From assembly GCA_034007705.1 (NCBI GenBank), contig JAVEQK010000005.1:69725-133724 (forward strand): 64,000 bases of DNA. Direction: 5' to 3'. Positions 16,393-25,659 of the stretch are shown one piece after another. The stretch is from UBA10518 sp022837185. GTDB lineage: Bacteria > Desulfobacterota > Desulfobulbia > Desulfobulbales > Desulfobulbaceae. A program made the translations under genes and the position numbers. Below the pieces are notes generated by a model, which saw only the letters and a list, made by a program, of their open reading frames with translations, searched no databases and was not told where the DNA came from. Numbering within the stretch: position 1 is the stretch's first letter; every line of letters starts with the position of its first letter.

Positions 16393-17502
16393 TCACAGGG
16401 GCCGGCAATAGCCGTGGATCAGGATATCGTCATTGAGACGGCGGGTTTGAATATGCCGGAGAAGCTCCCTGTCGTCCCGGCCCGGCAGGGTGAATCCCTC
16501 AACCAGCGAGGTGCCCTGGCCGCCGATAAAAAACGGAGCGATAAACAGGTATACCTCGTCGACAAGCCGGGCCCGGAGAAAGGAACCATGCACGGCGGCT
16601 CCCCCCTCGACCAGGATGGAAGTGATGCCCGCCTGTCCGAGGTGGACAAGCATTCGATGGAGATCAATCCGGCCGTCGTTGTCAAGCGGCAGGCGATGGA
16701 CGGCGGCCCCGGCCCGGGCAAGTCGTTCTTCCGCCGCCCCAGGCGCGTCCGGGCCGCAGAAGACCCACGTCGGCGCACTGCTGTGCTGGGAGACCATCCT
16801 GGATTCGGCCTGCAGGCGCAAATGGGTGTCGATGACGATGCGCAGGGGATCACGCTGCGCCTCTTCCTCCGGCAGGCGCGTCGTCAGAGAGGGGTCGTCG
16901 ATCAGGGCGGTGCCCACCCCGATGCAGACGGCGTCAAGCGTATTGCGCAGCCGATGGGTGCAGAGCCTGGATTGCTCGCCGGTGATCCGTCCCCCCCGGC
17001 CAGGGAGATAGGAAATTTTTCCGTCAAGGCTCATGCCCGCCTTCATCACCACCCAGGGCAGGCCGGTCGTGACGTGCTTGTGAAACGGCAGGTTGATCTT
17101 CCGGCATTCCTCTTCCAGCACTCCGGTTTCCACCTCAAGACCGCACGACCGCAGGTAGGCGCTGCCCCCTCCTTCAACCCGGGGGTTGGGGTCCGCCATG
17201 CCGACCACCACCCTGGCAATGCCGGCGTCCAGAATGGCCCGGGTGCACGGTGGGGTCCGGCCGAAGTGGTTGCACGGCTCCAGGGTCACGTAGAGGGTGG
17301 CGCCGGCCGCTGAACCGCCGGCGTCCGCAATGGCGTTCACCTCGGCATGGGGTCCTCCGGCCCGATGATGATACCCGCGGCCGACGACAATCCCGTCCCG
17401 GACGACAAGAGCGCCGACGCAGGGGTTCGGCGATGTTCTGCCCTGCCCTTTCCCGGCCTCGTCCAGGGCGAGGCGCATGAAGTCGACATCACGGCGGGTC
17501 AT
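16393..17502 (-). CDS. ribD: Bifunctional riboflavin biosynthesis deaminase/reductase
   Basis: The 369-residue RibD has an N-terminal deaminase (1-145) with zinc ligands in GGPHAEVNAI and LEPCNHFGRTPPC. A C-terminal NADPH-dependent reductase (about 148-365) shows VVMKAGMSLDGKI, GVGTALIDDPSLTTR and SILVEGGAAVHGSFL. It converts the GTP cyclohydrolase II product through deamination and side-chain reduction. Other rib genes are not in the window. It is the last gene after nrdR, with a 176-base gap that holds a small stem-loop; I found no FMN riboswitch there. Confidence 0.95.
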   Translation of the reverse strand: MTRRDVDFMRLALDEAGKGQGRTSPNPCVGALVVRDGIVVGRGYHHRAGGPHAEVNAIADAGGSAAGATLYVTLEPCNHFGRTPPCTRAILDAGIARVVVGMADPNPRVEGGGSAYLRSCGLEVETGVLEEECRKINLPFHKHVTTGLPWVVMKAGMSLDGKISYLPGRGGRITGEQSRLCTHRLRNTLDAVCIGVGTALIDDPSLTTRLPEEEAQRDPLRIVIDTHLRLQAESRMVSQHSSAPTWVFCGPDAPGAAEERLARAGAAVHRLPLDNDGRIDLHRMLVHLGQAGITSILVEGGAAVHGSFLRARLVDEVYLFIAPFFIGGQGTSLVEGFTLPGRDDRELLRHIQTRRLNDDILIHGYCRPL

Positions 17503-17555
17503 GATCTATGTCACTGAAACAATGAAGTATTTCGAGGTCATAAAACCAGGTACGA

Positions 17556-17575
17556 AGTCCCCTCAAAGAGGGACT
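17556..17575. promoter_or_regulatory. Stem-loop between nrdR and ribD
   Basis: A short GC-rich hairpin (AGTCCC/GGGACT arms) lies in the 176-base gap. It lacks a good T tract, so it is at most an attenuator or mRNA-stabilising element. Confidence 0.3.
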
Positions 17576-17678
17576 GAAATTTTCCGGCTGCCGGTTGCCT
17601 GTGCTGCAGCAGAAAGCCTCCCCGGCGGAACCCGCAGAACCGGGTTGTATTGGCAAAAGAACCGGAAGGGGAAATGAA

Positions 17679-18149
17679 TCAGGTGTGCGGATTGTCCTTG
17701 TCCTCAAGAAACCCCTTGAGTTCGTCCATGAATTCGTTCACATCCTTGAACTGGCGGTAGACGGAGGCAAAGCGGACATAAGCGACTTCATCAAGCTCGG
17801 GCAAGGCTTCCATGACCCACTCCCCAACTTTGCTGGTGGGGACTTCCTTGCCGCCGAAATCCTGGAGCCTGCCTTCAATGGCATCGACAAACCGGTCGAT
17901 GTCGGCCAGGCTCACCGGCCTCTTTTCGCAGGCCTTTTCCAGGCCGGTGACGATCTTGCCCCGGTCCCACGCCTCCCGGCGGCCGTCCTTCTTGATCAGC
18001 ATGGGGAGCATCACCTCAATGCGTTCGTAGGTGGTAAAACGCTGGTCGCACTTGCCGCAGGCACGGCGGCGGCGGGTGATGGTCTTATCCTTGTTCAGCC
18101 GGGAATCGATCACCTTGTTGTTGAGATGGCCGCAATAGGGGCATTTCAT
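17679..18149 (-). CDS. nrdR: Transcriptional repressor NrdR
   Basis: The 156-residue protein has a zinc ribbon (MKCPYCG at 1-7, then ACGKCDQRF near 30-38) and an ATP-cone domain (about 49-139: PMLIKKDGRREAWDRGKIVTGL). NrdR senses the dATP/ATP balance and represses ribonucleotide reductase genes through NrdR boxes. Length is standard. The position between glyA and ribD is common in proteobacteria. I did not see a convincing NrdR box pair nearby. Confidence 0.97.
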   Translation of the reverse strand: MKCPYCGHLNNKVIDSRLNKDKTITRRRRACGKCDQRFTTYERIEVMLPMLIKKDGRREAWDRGKIVTGLEKACEKRPVSLADIDRFVDAIEGRLQDFGGKEVPTSKVGEWVMEALPELDEVAYVRFASVYRQFKDVNEFMDELKGFLEDKDNPHT

Positions 18150-18171
18150 GCTTCCGCCTCCGGAAATCGGG

Positions 18172-19422
18172 TTATGATGCGCTGGTCATATCGGGATAGA
18201 GCGGCAGCCGGGCGCACAATTCCTTCACTTCACTTCTGACCTTTGCTATCTCTTCCGGCGTCCTGAAGCGTATGACCCGGTTGATCCAATCGCCGATCTG
18301 CTTCATCTCCCTCTCCTTCAGACCCCGGGTCGTGACCGATGGAGTGCCGATACGGATGCCGCCGGTGACGAAGCGGGACTGTTTGTCAAAGGGGATGGCA
18401 TTTTTGTTGAGGGTAAGCCCGGCCTGCTCCAGAAACTCTTCGGCCTCTTTGCCGGTTATATCCTTGTTGTTCAGGTCAACCAGCAGCAAATGGTTATCCG
18501 TGCCCCCGGAAACGATCCGGAACCCGTCTTTCCGCAGCTGGTCCGCCAGCACGGCAGCGTTTTTCACAACCTGCTGTTGGTAGGCGCGAAAATCCTCCTG
18601 CATCGCCTCCTTGAAACCAACGGCCTTGGCGGCGATGACATGGACCAGGGGCCCCCCCTGAATGCCGGGGAATATTTTGGAATCGAGCATTTTCGCGTAT
18701 TTTTCCCTGGCCAGGATCAGTCCGCCGCGAGGGCCGCGCAAGGTCTTGTGGGTGGTTGAGGTGACAAAATCGGCATGAGGGATGGGGGAGGGATGCACGC
18801 CGGCCGCCACCAAACCGGCAATATGGGCCATGTCGACCATGAGATAGGCCCCGATTTCATCGGCGATGCGGCCGAACGCTTCAAAATCGATGAACCGCGG
18901 ATAGGCGCTGGCCCCGGCAACGATCATTTTCGGTTTGTTCTCGAACGCAATGCGGGCAACGCTTTCCATATCGATCACTTCCGATGATCGCTCGACCCCG
19001 TAGGAGATAAAATTGAAAAGCTGGCCGGAAAAATTCACCGCGCTGCCATGGGTGAGATGGCCGCCGTGGGCCAGATCCATGCCCAGGACCTTGTCGCCGG
19101 GTTTGAGAGTGGCAAAGTAGACGGCCATGTTGGCCTGGCTGCCGGAATGGGGCTGAACATTGGCATATTCGGCGCCGAAAAGCTCGCGGGCCCTGTCGAT
19201 GGCAAGGGTTTCCACTTCATCGGCATAATCGCAGCCGCCGTAGTATCGGCGATGGGGATAGCCTTCGGCGTATTTATTGGTAAAGATCGACCCCTGGGCT
19301 TCGAGTACGGCGGACGAGGCGATATTTTCCGAGGCGATCAGTTCGAGCTGGCTGGTCTGCCGTTCAAGCTCCAGCCTGATCAGTTTGTATATATCAGGAT
19401 CCGTTTTTTCCAAAGGCGTCAT
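18172..19422 (-). CDS. glyA: Serine hydroxymethyltransferase
   Basis: The 416-residue PLP enzyme interconverts serine and glycine with tetrahydrofolate, feeding one-carbon metabolism. The PLP-lysine motif is TSTTHKTLRGPRGGLI (near residues 220-235). SGSQANMAVYFA, KYAEGYPHRRYYGGC and GGTDNHLLLVDL are typical. The N-terminus is normal (DPDIYKLIRLELERQ). It follows rpiB across a terminator and precedes nrdR by 22 bases. Confidence 0.97.
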   Translation of the reverse strand: MTPLEKTDPDIYKLIRLELERQTSQLELIASENIASSAVLEAQGSIFTNKYAEGYPHRRYYGGCDYADEVETLAIDRARELFGAEYANVQPHSGSQANMAVYFATLKPGDKVLGMDLAHGGHLTHGSAVNFSGQLFNFISYGVERSSEVIDMESVARIAFENKPKMIVAGASAYPRFIDFEAFGRIADEIGAYLMVDMAHIAGLVAAGVHPSPIPHADFVTSTTHKTLRGPRGGLILAREKYAKMLDSKIFPGIQGGPLVHVIAAKAVGFKEAMQEDFRAYQQQVVKNAAVLADQLRKDGFRIVSGGTDNHLLLVDLNNKDITGKEAEEFLEQAGLTLNKNAIPFDKQSRFVTGGIRIGTPSVTTRGLKEREMKQIGDWINRVIRFRTPEEIAKVRSEVKELCARLPLYPDMTSAS

Positions 19423-19487
19423 GCTGTGCTTCCTTCACATAAAGTGGGATGAACAACCGGCAGGATCGGCAGCCCGGCAGGTGCGAC

Positions 19488-19524
19488 AAAAAAACCGGTA
19501 ATCCATTTATACAGGGCTACCGGT
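19488..19524 (-). terminator. Rho-independent terminator after rpiB
   Basis: On the minus strand, ACCGGTA (19524-19518) and TACCGGT (19500-19494) form the outer stem of a hairpin with a 17-base loop, followed by a T run (19494-19488). It ends the fatty-acid/rpiB transcript before glyA. Confidence 0.7.
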
Positions 19525-19561
19525 CACCATGCAAGGATCGCGTGGTATTTTGCGGGAAATT

Positions 19562-19987
19562 TCAGCTCAGCTTGGCAAGACGGCGTTGATGCCTGCCGCC
19601 GGCAAATTCCGTGGCCACCCAGACCCTGACTATATCCAGGGCGATTTCCGGACCGACAACCCGGCCTCCTAAACACAGGACATTGGCGTCGTTGTGTTCC
19701 CGGCTCATCCGTGCCGTGTAGGATTCATGGCAGAGGGCGGCCCGGATGTCCCGATGCCGATTGGCCGCTATGGACATGCCGATCCCGGTGCCGCAGACCA
19801 GAATGCCCCGCTCACAGCTCCCGTTGCGGACAAGTTCGCATACCGTATCGGCAAAATCGGGATAATCGACCGATTCTCCGGAATGGCAACCGGCGTCCCG
19901 CACTTCATGTCCCTGTTCCCGGAGATAACCGGCAATCAGCCGTTTCAGTTCCAATCCGCCGTGATCGCTGCCGACCGAGATGTTCAC
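19562..19987 (-). CDS. rpiB: Ribose 5-phosphate isomerase B
   Basis: The 141-residue RpiB/LacAB-family enzyme interconverts ribose 5-phosphate and ribulose 5-phosphate. Motifs are SVGSDHGGLELK (phosphate-binding histidine), SVDYPDFA, GILVCGTGIGMSIAANR with the catalytic cysteine, and ARMSREHNDANVLCLGGR. Length is typical. It starts 19 bases after fabF and often sits beside glyA, as here, though a terminator lies between them. Confidence 0.95.
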   Translation of the reverse strand: MNISVGSDHGGLELKRLIAGYLREQGHEVRDAGCHSGESVDYPDFADTVCELVRNGSCERGILVCGTGIGMSIAANRHRDIRAALCHESYTARMSREHNDANVLCLGGRVVGPEIALDIVRVWVATEFAGGRHQRRLAKLS

Positions 19988-20006
19988 GCACTCCTCCCCG
20001 CGGACA

Positions 20007-21248
20007 TTACTCCGCGAACCGTTTCATGATAATGACGCCGTTGGTCCCTCCGAAGCCGAAGGAGTTCGACATGGCGGCGTTGATCCTCTTCTCCCGGGCC
20101 GTATTCGGCACATAGTCCAGATCACAGTCAGGGTCGGGATTGTCCAGGTTTACCGTCGGGGGAATGATGCCGTGGTGCAGGGTCAGGGCGGTAAAGGCCG
20201 CTTCTATCCCCCCTGCTCCGCCAAGCATGTGCCCGGTCATGGATTTTGTCGAACTGATGCAGAGCCTGTAGGCATGTTCCCTGAAGACGGTCTTGATGGC
20301 CAGAGTCTCGCATTTATCGTTGAGCGGCGTCGAGGTGCCGTGGGCGTTGATATAATCGATGTCCTCGGGATTCATGCCCGCATCCTGCAGGGCCCTTTGC
20401 ATGCATCTGGCGCCGCCCTCCCCGTTTTCCGGCGGGGCCGCGATGTGATACGCATCGCTGGACTGGCCGTAGCCGGCCATTTCCGCGTATATGACCGCGC
20501 CGCGCCTGAGCGCGTGCTCAAGCTCTTCAAGGATGATGATGCCGGAGCCTTCGGCAATGATAAAACCGTCCCGGTCCCGGTCAAAGGGGCGTGACGCCCT
20601 CCGGGGGTCGTCATTCCGGGTCGACAGAGCCTTCATTGCCGCGAAGCCTCCCACCGCGAGGGGGCAGATAACCGACTCGGTTCCCCCGGTAATGGCCACA
20701 TCACAATCCCCGTAGGCAATGCTCCTGAACGCTTCGCCGACGGCATGGGTGCCGGCGGCGCATGCCGTCGACAGCGCCAGGTTCGGCCCCCTGGCATTGA
20801 ACCGCATGGAAATGTGTCCCGAAGGCATATTGGGAATGATGCGGGGGATCAGGAAGGGGGTAATGCGTTTGGGCCCTTTTTCCATGTACACTTGATGGTA
20901 GTGCTCGATGGTCGACAGCCCGCCGATGCCGCAGCCGGTAATAACGCCGACGCGGTCGGCTTCGGCCGCCGATAAAGATAAGCCGCTGTCGCCAACGGCC
21001 ATTTCGGCGGCGGCGATCGCATATTGCACAAACAGGTCCAGGTTTTTGACCTGTTTGGCGTCGAAGTATTTCTCCGGTTCAAAACCCTTGACTTCCGCGG
21101 CAATCCTGGCGGCCTGATCGGAGGCATCAAACCGCGTGATCAGGTCAATGCCCGAACGGCCGTTGACCAGGCTGTCCCAGGTTGCCTCGGTGTCAGTCCC
21201 CAGCGGGGTCACCAGACCGATACCGGTTACGACTACCCTTCGTTTCAC
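20007..21248 (-). CDS. fabF: 3-oxoacyl-[acyl-carrier-protein] synthase II
   Basis: The 413-residue condensing enzyme elongates acyl-ACP with malonyl-ACP. The nucleophile cysteine is in LSTACAAGTHAVGEA, and the two catalytic histidines are in NAHGTSTPLND and KSMTGHMLGGAGG. The N-terminus RRVVVTGIGLVTPLG is standard. It starts 15 bases after acpP ends, in the usual acpP-fabF order. Confidence 0.97.
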   Translation of the reverse strand: MKRRVVVTGIGLVTPLGTDTEATWDSLVNGRSGIDLITRFDASDQAARIAAEVKGFEPEKYFDAKQVKNLDLFVQYAIAAAEMAVGDSGLSLSAAEADRVGVITGCGIGGLSTIEHYHQVYMEKGPKRITPFLIPRIIPNMPSGHISMRFNARGPNLALSTACAAGTHAVGEAFRSIAYGDCDVAITGGTESVICPLAVGGFAAMKALSTRNDDPRRASRPFDRDRDGFIIAEGSGIIILEELEHALRRGAVIYAEMAGYGQSSDAYHIAAPPENGEGGARCMQRALQDAGMNPEDIDYINAHGTSTPLNDKCETLAIKTVFREHAYRLCISSTKSMTGHMLGGAGGIEAAFTALTLHHGIIPPTVNLDNPDPDCDLDYVPNTAREKRINAAMSNSFGFGGTNGVIIMKRFAE

Positions 21249-21263
21249 TGACGGACTCCGTGC

Positions 21264-21497
21264 TTAACCCTGCAGTTTCTTGACAAAGTCAATGGCATCC
21301 TGCACCGTGGTGATCTTCTCGGCTTCCTCGTCGGGAATCTCCACGTCGAACTCCTCTTCCATGGCCATGATAAGTTCGACCAGGTCAAGGGAGTCGGCTC
21401 CCAGATCGTCCACAAACGAAGCCCCGGGAACAACCTTGTCCTTGTCCACACTCAGCTGCTCCACAATGATGTCAATCATTTTGCTTTCAACCGCCAT
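21264..21497 (-). CDS. acpP: Acyl carrier protein
   Basis: This 77-residue acidic ACP has the phosphopantetheine serine in LGADSLDLVELIMAMEEEF. A strong AGGAGAG ribosome site stands 6-9 bases before the ATG, fitting high expression. It lies between fabG and fabF. The 153-base gap upstream of it contains no other gene. Confidence 0.97.
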   Translation of the reverse strand: MAVESKMIDIIVEQLSVDKDKVVPGASFVDDLGADSLDLVELIMAMEEEFDVEIPDEEAEKITTVQDAIDFVKKLQG

Positions 21498-21650
21498 TTT
21501 TTTCTCTCCTCTGAAATTGTCTCTGTTGCTTGTTGTTGTTTGCAGTTCAACCCGGGAAGTGTTTCCCTGTTGTCTTCATTCTTCCACCATATCATCAAGG
21601 CTCCCGACTGTCCGCCTCCCTTCCGGCACGCGGCCCGGGGCCTCCGCCGG

Positions 21651-22400
21651 TCAGCTTCCCATGTACATGCCGCCGTTGACATGCAGGGTCTGGCCGGTAA
21701 TATAACCGCTGTCCGGCGAGGCGAGAAAAGCGACGGCGGCGGCGACATCCTCCGGCTGTCCCAGCGTTCCCAGGGGGATTTGGGCCCGAATGGCCTCCCG
21801 GATGTCCTCGGTCAGGCTGCTGGTCATGTCGGTGACAATGTAGCCGGGAGCGACGCAGTTGACCGTAATGCTGCGTCCGGCCAGTTCCCGGGCCATTGCT
21901 CTGGTCATGCCCACCAGCCCGGCCTTGGCCGCGGCATAGTTGACCTGTCCGGCGTTGCCGAGAAAGCCTATCACCGACGTCATGTTGATGATCCGGCCCC
22001 ATCTCTTCTTCATCATCCCTTTCATGGCCGCCTTGCTGCAGGTAAACGCCCCCTTGAGGTTCGTGTCCATGACCTGGTCCCAATCCGAGGTCTTCATCCT
22101 GGCCATCAGACCGTCCCGGGTGATGCCCGCATTGTTGACCAGAATATCCACCGCTTCATGGGCGGCGGCGATATCCTTCATCCCGCTCTCCACCGCGGCC
22201 GGATCGGCGACATCGAAAGGGGCGAGAAAGGCCGTTCCCCCTTCCCCGCGAATACGGTTCAGGGTATCCTCGGCGGCGCTGCTGTTGCGCACGTAATTGA
22301 TGCCGACCACCGCCCCCATGCGGGCGAGCCGCAGGCAAACCTGCTGTCCGATCCCCCTGCCGCCGCCGGTGACAAGGGCCGTCTTTCCTGTCAGTGTCAT
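21651..22400 (-). CDS. fabG: 3-oxoacyl-[acyl-carrier-protein] reductase
   Basis: The 249-residue short-chain dehydrogenase reduces 3-oxoacyl-ACP with NADPH. Motifs are the cofactor site TGGGRGIG (near 11-18), NNAGITRDGL, the catalytic serine in NMTSVIG and YAAAKAG, and PGYIVTDMT. The start overlaps the etfA stop by 4 bases, so fabG is coupled to the electron-transfer genes rather than to fabD, its common neighbour. Confidence 0.95.
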   Translation of the reverse strand: MTLTGKTALVTGGGRGIGQQVCLRLARMGAVVGINYVRNSSAAEDTLNRIRGEGGTAFLAPFDVADPAAVESGMKDIAAAHEAVDILVNNAGITRDGLMARMKTSDWDQVMDTNLKGAFTCSKAAMKGMMKKRWGRIINMTSVIGFLGNAGQVNYAAAKAGLVGMTRAMARELAGRSITVNCVAPGYIVTDMTSSLTEDIREAIRAQIPLGTLGQPEDVAAAVAFLASPDSGYITGQTLHVNGGMYMGS

Positions 22401-23590
22401 TTTCCCCGATTCTCCCTGATTCGCCGGGTCAGCAGCGGCACGATCTCAAAAAGATCGCCCACCAGGCTGTAGGTCGCAATATCGAGAATAGGGGCATTCT
22501 CGTCCTTGTTGATCGCGACGATGGTTTTTGCCGACTGCATGCCCACCGTATGTTGAATAGCCCCGGAAATGCCGCAGGCAATATAGAGCTTGGGGCAGAC
22601 CGTCTTGCCGGTCTGGCCGACCTGGTGCGGATAGGATATCCAGCCCGAATCAACCGCCGCCCTGGAGGCCGCGACGGCACCGCCCAGTTCCTCGGCCAGC
22701 CCGCGGATCAGTTCAAATCCCTTTTCACTGGCAAGGCCGCGGCCGCCGGCGACGAGGATCTCAACCTCCTGGATGTTGACATTATCCTGCTCGCTGCGGA
22801 CCGATTCAAGAACCTCGACCCGGGAGCGGTAGACCCCGTCGTCAAGTTCGACGAGGATCACCTCGCCGGGGCGGGCGGGGTCCGGCTCCGGCGGTGCCAT
22901 GACTTTCGGCCGGACCGTGGCCATCTGCGGCCTGGAATTGGGGCAGACAATGGTCGCCATGATGTTGCCGCCGAAGGCCGGTCTGGTCTGGAGCAGCATC
23001 CCGTCCTCGGAACGGATGGACAACTGGGTGCAGTCCGCGGTCAGCCCGGCATTGAGGGCATTGGCCACCTGGGGGATGAAGGACCTGCCGATGGCGGTCG
23101 CGCCCGCCAGCACCACCTCGGGGCGCCGGGCGCGAATCAACTCCTCAAGGACCCTGCCGTAGACGTCTTCACGGAAATGCTCCAGCTCCGGATTATCGAC
23201 CACATACACAAGGTCGGCGCCGGAAGCGATCAATGGGCCGGCGGCTTCCTCCACTCCGGACCCCATCAGAACCGCACTCAGCGGAACCCCGCGCTGCTCG
23301 GCAAGTGTTCGGCCGATTCCCAGCAGTTCAAAGGATACCGGGGCGATTTCGCCATGGCGGAATTCGGCGACCACCCATATGCCGGACCATTCACCAAGTT
23401 CGACGCCGGTCTCCTTTGCAGCCCCCTCGATATGCAGGGCCCCGGGTTCGCAGGTTTCAACGCAGGCGCCGCACAGGGTGCAGGTGTCGTGCACCACCGC
23501 GCAGCCGTCCTCGACCGAAATGGCGCCAAAGGCGCAGTTTTCCTCACAGACTCCGCAGCCTATGCATTTTTCCTTATCAACGATGAGCAT
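22397..23590 (-). CDS. etfA: Electron transfer flavoprotein alpha subunit with N-terminal 2[4Fe-4S] ferredoxin domain
   Basis: Of the 397 residues, about 1-60 form a bacterial ferredoxin domain with two CxxCxxC...C sets (CIGCGVCEENC and CTLCGACVETCEPG). About 68-395 are EtfA, ending in the FAD-binding domain (LYIACGISGAIQHTVGMQSA, then AINKDENAPIF-like AINKDENAPI). Ferredoxin-fused EtfA occurs in anaerobes, for example in caffeyl-CoA reductase systems, where Etf may bifurcate electrons. Here it sits inside the fatty-acid operon with etfB and an acyl-CoA dehydrogenase. Whether it bifurcates is not shown by the sequence. Confidence 0.92.
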   Translation of the reverse strand: MLIVDKEKCIGCGVCEENCAFGAISVEDGCAVVHDTCTLCGACVETCEPGALHIEGAAKETGVELGEWSGIWVVAEFRHGEIAPVSFELLGIGRTLAEQRGVPLSAVLMGSGVEEAAGPLIASGADLVYVVDNPELEHFREDVYGRVLEELIRARRPEVVLAGATAIGRSFIPQVANALNAGLTADCTQLSIRSEDGMLLQTRPAFGGNIMATIVCPNSRPQMATVRPKVMAPPEPDPARPGEVILVELDDGVYRSRVEVLESVRSEQDNVNIQEVEILVAGGRGLASEKGFELIRGLAEELGGAVAASRAAVDSGWISYPHQVGQTGKTVCPKLYIACGISGAIQHTVGMQSAKTIVAINKDENAPILDIATYSLVGDLFEIVPLLTRRIRENRGK

Positions 23591-23662
23591 GAAGTGTTTC
23601 CTGAGAGATCTCCCGATCGCCTGGTGCGATCATCTTTTACCTGCATCCGGGCCGGTGCGGCA

Positions 23663-23687
23663 GGGGCGGCGGCAACGGCCGCCCTTC
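23663..23687. promoter_or_regulatory. GC-rich stem-loop between etfB and etfA
   Basis: A GGGCGGC...GCCGCCC-type hairpin with an AACG/CGTT loop lies in the 101-base gap. It has no T tract, so it may be an mRNA processing or stability element rather than a terminator. Confidence 0.4.
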
Positions 23688-23691
23688 GGGC

Positions 23692-24471
23692 CTACAGGTA
23701 GGCCTTCAGCCGCTCGACGAGCTGCTCGATCTGCTCCTCAACGGTCCCGGTAAATACCGTACGATTCCCGCGCGGGGGAGGCGTAAACACGCTGACGACC
23801 TGGGTCGGAGAGCCGGCAAGCCCGATGCACTCCTTTTCCGCCCCGATATCGGCCGCGGTCAGCACCTTGATTTCGGCCTTTTTCGCTTTCATCTTGCCCC
23901 GCAGGGAGGGAACCCGCGGTTCATTGATATTCTTGACCACGGTCAGCAGGGCCGGCAGGGGCAGCCGGACAACATCGAAGCCGTCGTCCATCATGCGCTC
24001 CACTACCATCTCTCCGCCGGCCAGGGATCTGATTTTCTGCACGCAGGTGACGTACGGCCGATCAAGCTGACAGGCAAGCCCCGGACCGACCTGGGCGGTA
24101 TCCCCGTCGATGGCCTGCTTGCCGCACAAAACCAGGTCAAAGCTGCCGAGGGAGGTAATCGCCCTGGCCAGGGTATAGGACGTTGCCCAGGTGTCTGCAC
24201 CGGCAAAGGCCCTGTCGGAGATCAGCACTCCTTCGTCGGCTCCGCAGGAAATGGCCTCCCTCAGGACGGCTTCGGCCTGGGGCGGGCCCATGGAAATGGC
24301 GGTGACCGTCCCCCCGGCTTCTTCCTTGATGCGGACAGCCTCTTCCAGCGCATGCCGGTCGAACGGGTTCATGATGGATGCCACCCCTTCCCGGGCCATG
24401 GTGTTGGTCTTCGGATCAAGCCGGACATCCTTGGTGTCGGGGACCTGTTTGATACAAACTATGATGTTCAT
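23692..24471 (-). CDS. etfB: Electron transfer flavoprotein beta subunit
   Basis: The 259-residue subunit begins with the anaerobe-type signature MNIIVCIKQVPDTKDVRLDP. It also has NPFDRHALEEAVRIKE and GKQAIDGDTAQVGPGLA, the nucleotide-binding signature loop. With EtfA it forms the FAD/(AMP or FAD) heterodimer that carries electrons from or to the adjacent acyl-CoA dehydrogenase. Gene order acd-etfB-etfA, with 24 bases between acd and etfB, indicates one transcript. Confidence 0.94.
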   Translation of the reverse strand: MNIIVCIKQVPDTKDVRLDPKTNTMAREGVASIMNPFDRHALEEAVRIKEEAGGTVTAISMGPPQAEAVLREAISCGADEGVLISDRAFAGADTWATSYTLARAITSLGSFDLVLCGKQAIDGDTAQVGPGLACQLDRPYVTCVQKIRSLAGGEMVVERMMDDGFDVVRLPLPALLTVVKNINEPRVPSLRGKMKAKKAEIKVLTAADIGAEKECIGLAGSPTQVVSVFTPPPRGNRTVFTGTVEEQIEQLVERLKAYL

Positions 24472-24495
24472 TCTCTGGCGCTTCGTTTTCAGAAG

Positions 24496-25653
24496 TTAAA
24501 TGGTGTATTCCCTGTTCAGCTCCTGGCCGACCACATTGCGCTGGATCTGGTTGGTCCCTTCATAGATCTGCAGAATCTTGGCGTCGCGCATCATCTTTTC
24601 CACCGGATACTCTTTCATGTAGCCGTAGCCGCCGAGGACCTGGACCGCGTCCGTGGTCACCTTCATGGCCATGTCGGTGGCAAAGACCTTGCACATCGAT
24701 GAAGCTTTGCTCATGTTCCTGGGGTTGTTGTCGATATGACGGGCGGCCGCATAGACCAGGGCCCTGGCCGCCTCAAGCTGAATGGCCATGTCGGCCAGCA
24801 TGTGCTGGACGGCCTGGAACGAAATGATCGGCTTGCCGAACTGGATACGCTGCTTGGCATAGGTTACAGCTTCGTCGAGGGCCGCCTGGGCCAGGCCGAC
24901 GCCCAGGGAGGCGATCCCCGGCCGCGACACATCCAGGGTCTTCATGACCGTGATGAAGCCCGTTCCCTGCCGGCCCACCAGCCGGTCCCTGGGAATGCGG
25001 CAGTCATTCATTATCAGCTCCCGGGTGGCGGAGGCGCGGATCCCCATTTTGTTTTCCTTCTTGCCGTAGGAAAAACCGGGATCGCCGTCTTCAACGATAA
25101 AAATGGACGCCCCGCGGGCACCCTTGGAGGGGTCGGTGATGGCGACGATGGAGTAGATCTGCGATTCCCCGCCGTTGGTGATCCACTGCTTGGTGCCGTT
25201 CAGCACCCATTCATCGCCGTCCAGCACCGCCGTGGTCTGCACCCCGGAGGCGTCACTGCCGGCGTTGGCCTCGGTCAGGCCGAATGCCGCCCATTTTCTG
25301 CCCGCGGCGATGTCGGGCATGTACTTTTCCTTCATTGATTCGCTGCCGGCGATGAGCACCGGAAAAATACCCAGGGCGCTGGCCGCGTAACTGGTGGCGA
25401 CGCCGACGCAGCCGCGGGCCAACTGCTCCAGGGCCAGCACGATCTCGAAGCAGCCGCCGCCGAAACCGCCGTACTGCTCGGGTACGAATATGCCAAACAG
25501 GTCGGCCCTGGCCATGTCCTGAAGAATATCGGTCGGGAACTCGTTCTTTTCGTCGAGTTCGGCCCGCCTGGGGAGGATCTTTTCATCGGCGATCTCCCGG
25601 GCGGTGTCCACGATCATCTGTTGTTCTTCCGTTAACAAGTAATCCAAGGTCAT
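24496..25653 (-). CDS. Acyl-CoA dehydrogenase family flavoprotein
   Basis: The 385-residue enzyme has the complete acyl-CoA dehydrogenase layout. The N-terminal helical domain starts LTEEQQMIVDTAREIADEK, the FAD-contact motifs are FGLTEANAGSDASG and KQWITNGG, and the C-terminal helical domain carries the catalytic glutamate in LQIYEGTNQIQR. It would oxidise acyl thioesters at C2-C3, or work in reverse with suitable electrons from EtfBA. It begins 6 bases after fabH, in the position where fabD often stands, so an acyl-ACP or enoyl-ACP substrate is conceivable. The substrate cannot be read from sequence. Confidence 0.93.
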   Translation of the reverse strand: MTLDYLLTEEQQMIVDTAREIADEKILPRRAELDEKNEFPTDILQDMARADLFGIFVPEQYGGFGGGCFEIVLALEQLARGCVGVATSYAASALGIFPVLIAGSESMKEKYMPDIAAGRKWAAFGLTEANAGSDASGVQTTAVLDGDEWVLNGTKQWITNGGESQIYSIVAITDPSKGARGASIFIVEDGDPGFSYGKKENKMGIRASATRELIMNDCRIPRDRLVGRQGTGFITVMKTLDVSRPGIASLGVGLAQAALDEAVTYAKQRIQFGKPIISFQAVQHMLADMAIQLEAARALVYAAARHIDNNPRNMSKASSMCKVFATDMAMKVTTDAVQVLGGYGYMKEYPVEKMMRDAKILQIYEGTNQIQRNVVGQELNREYTI

Positions 25654-25659
25654 CTCCCC

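Noticed and set aside
17503..17678. FMN riboswitch upstream of ribD
   Set aside because: The conserved RFN element blocks are absent; only a short hairpin is seen.
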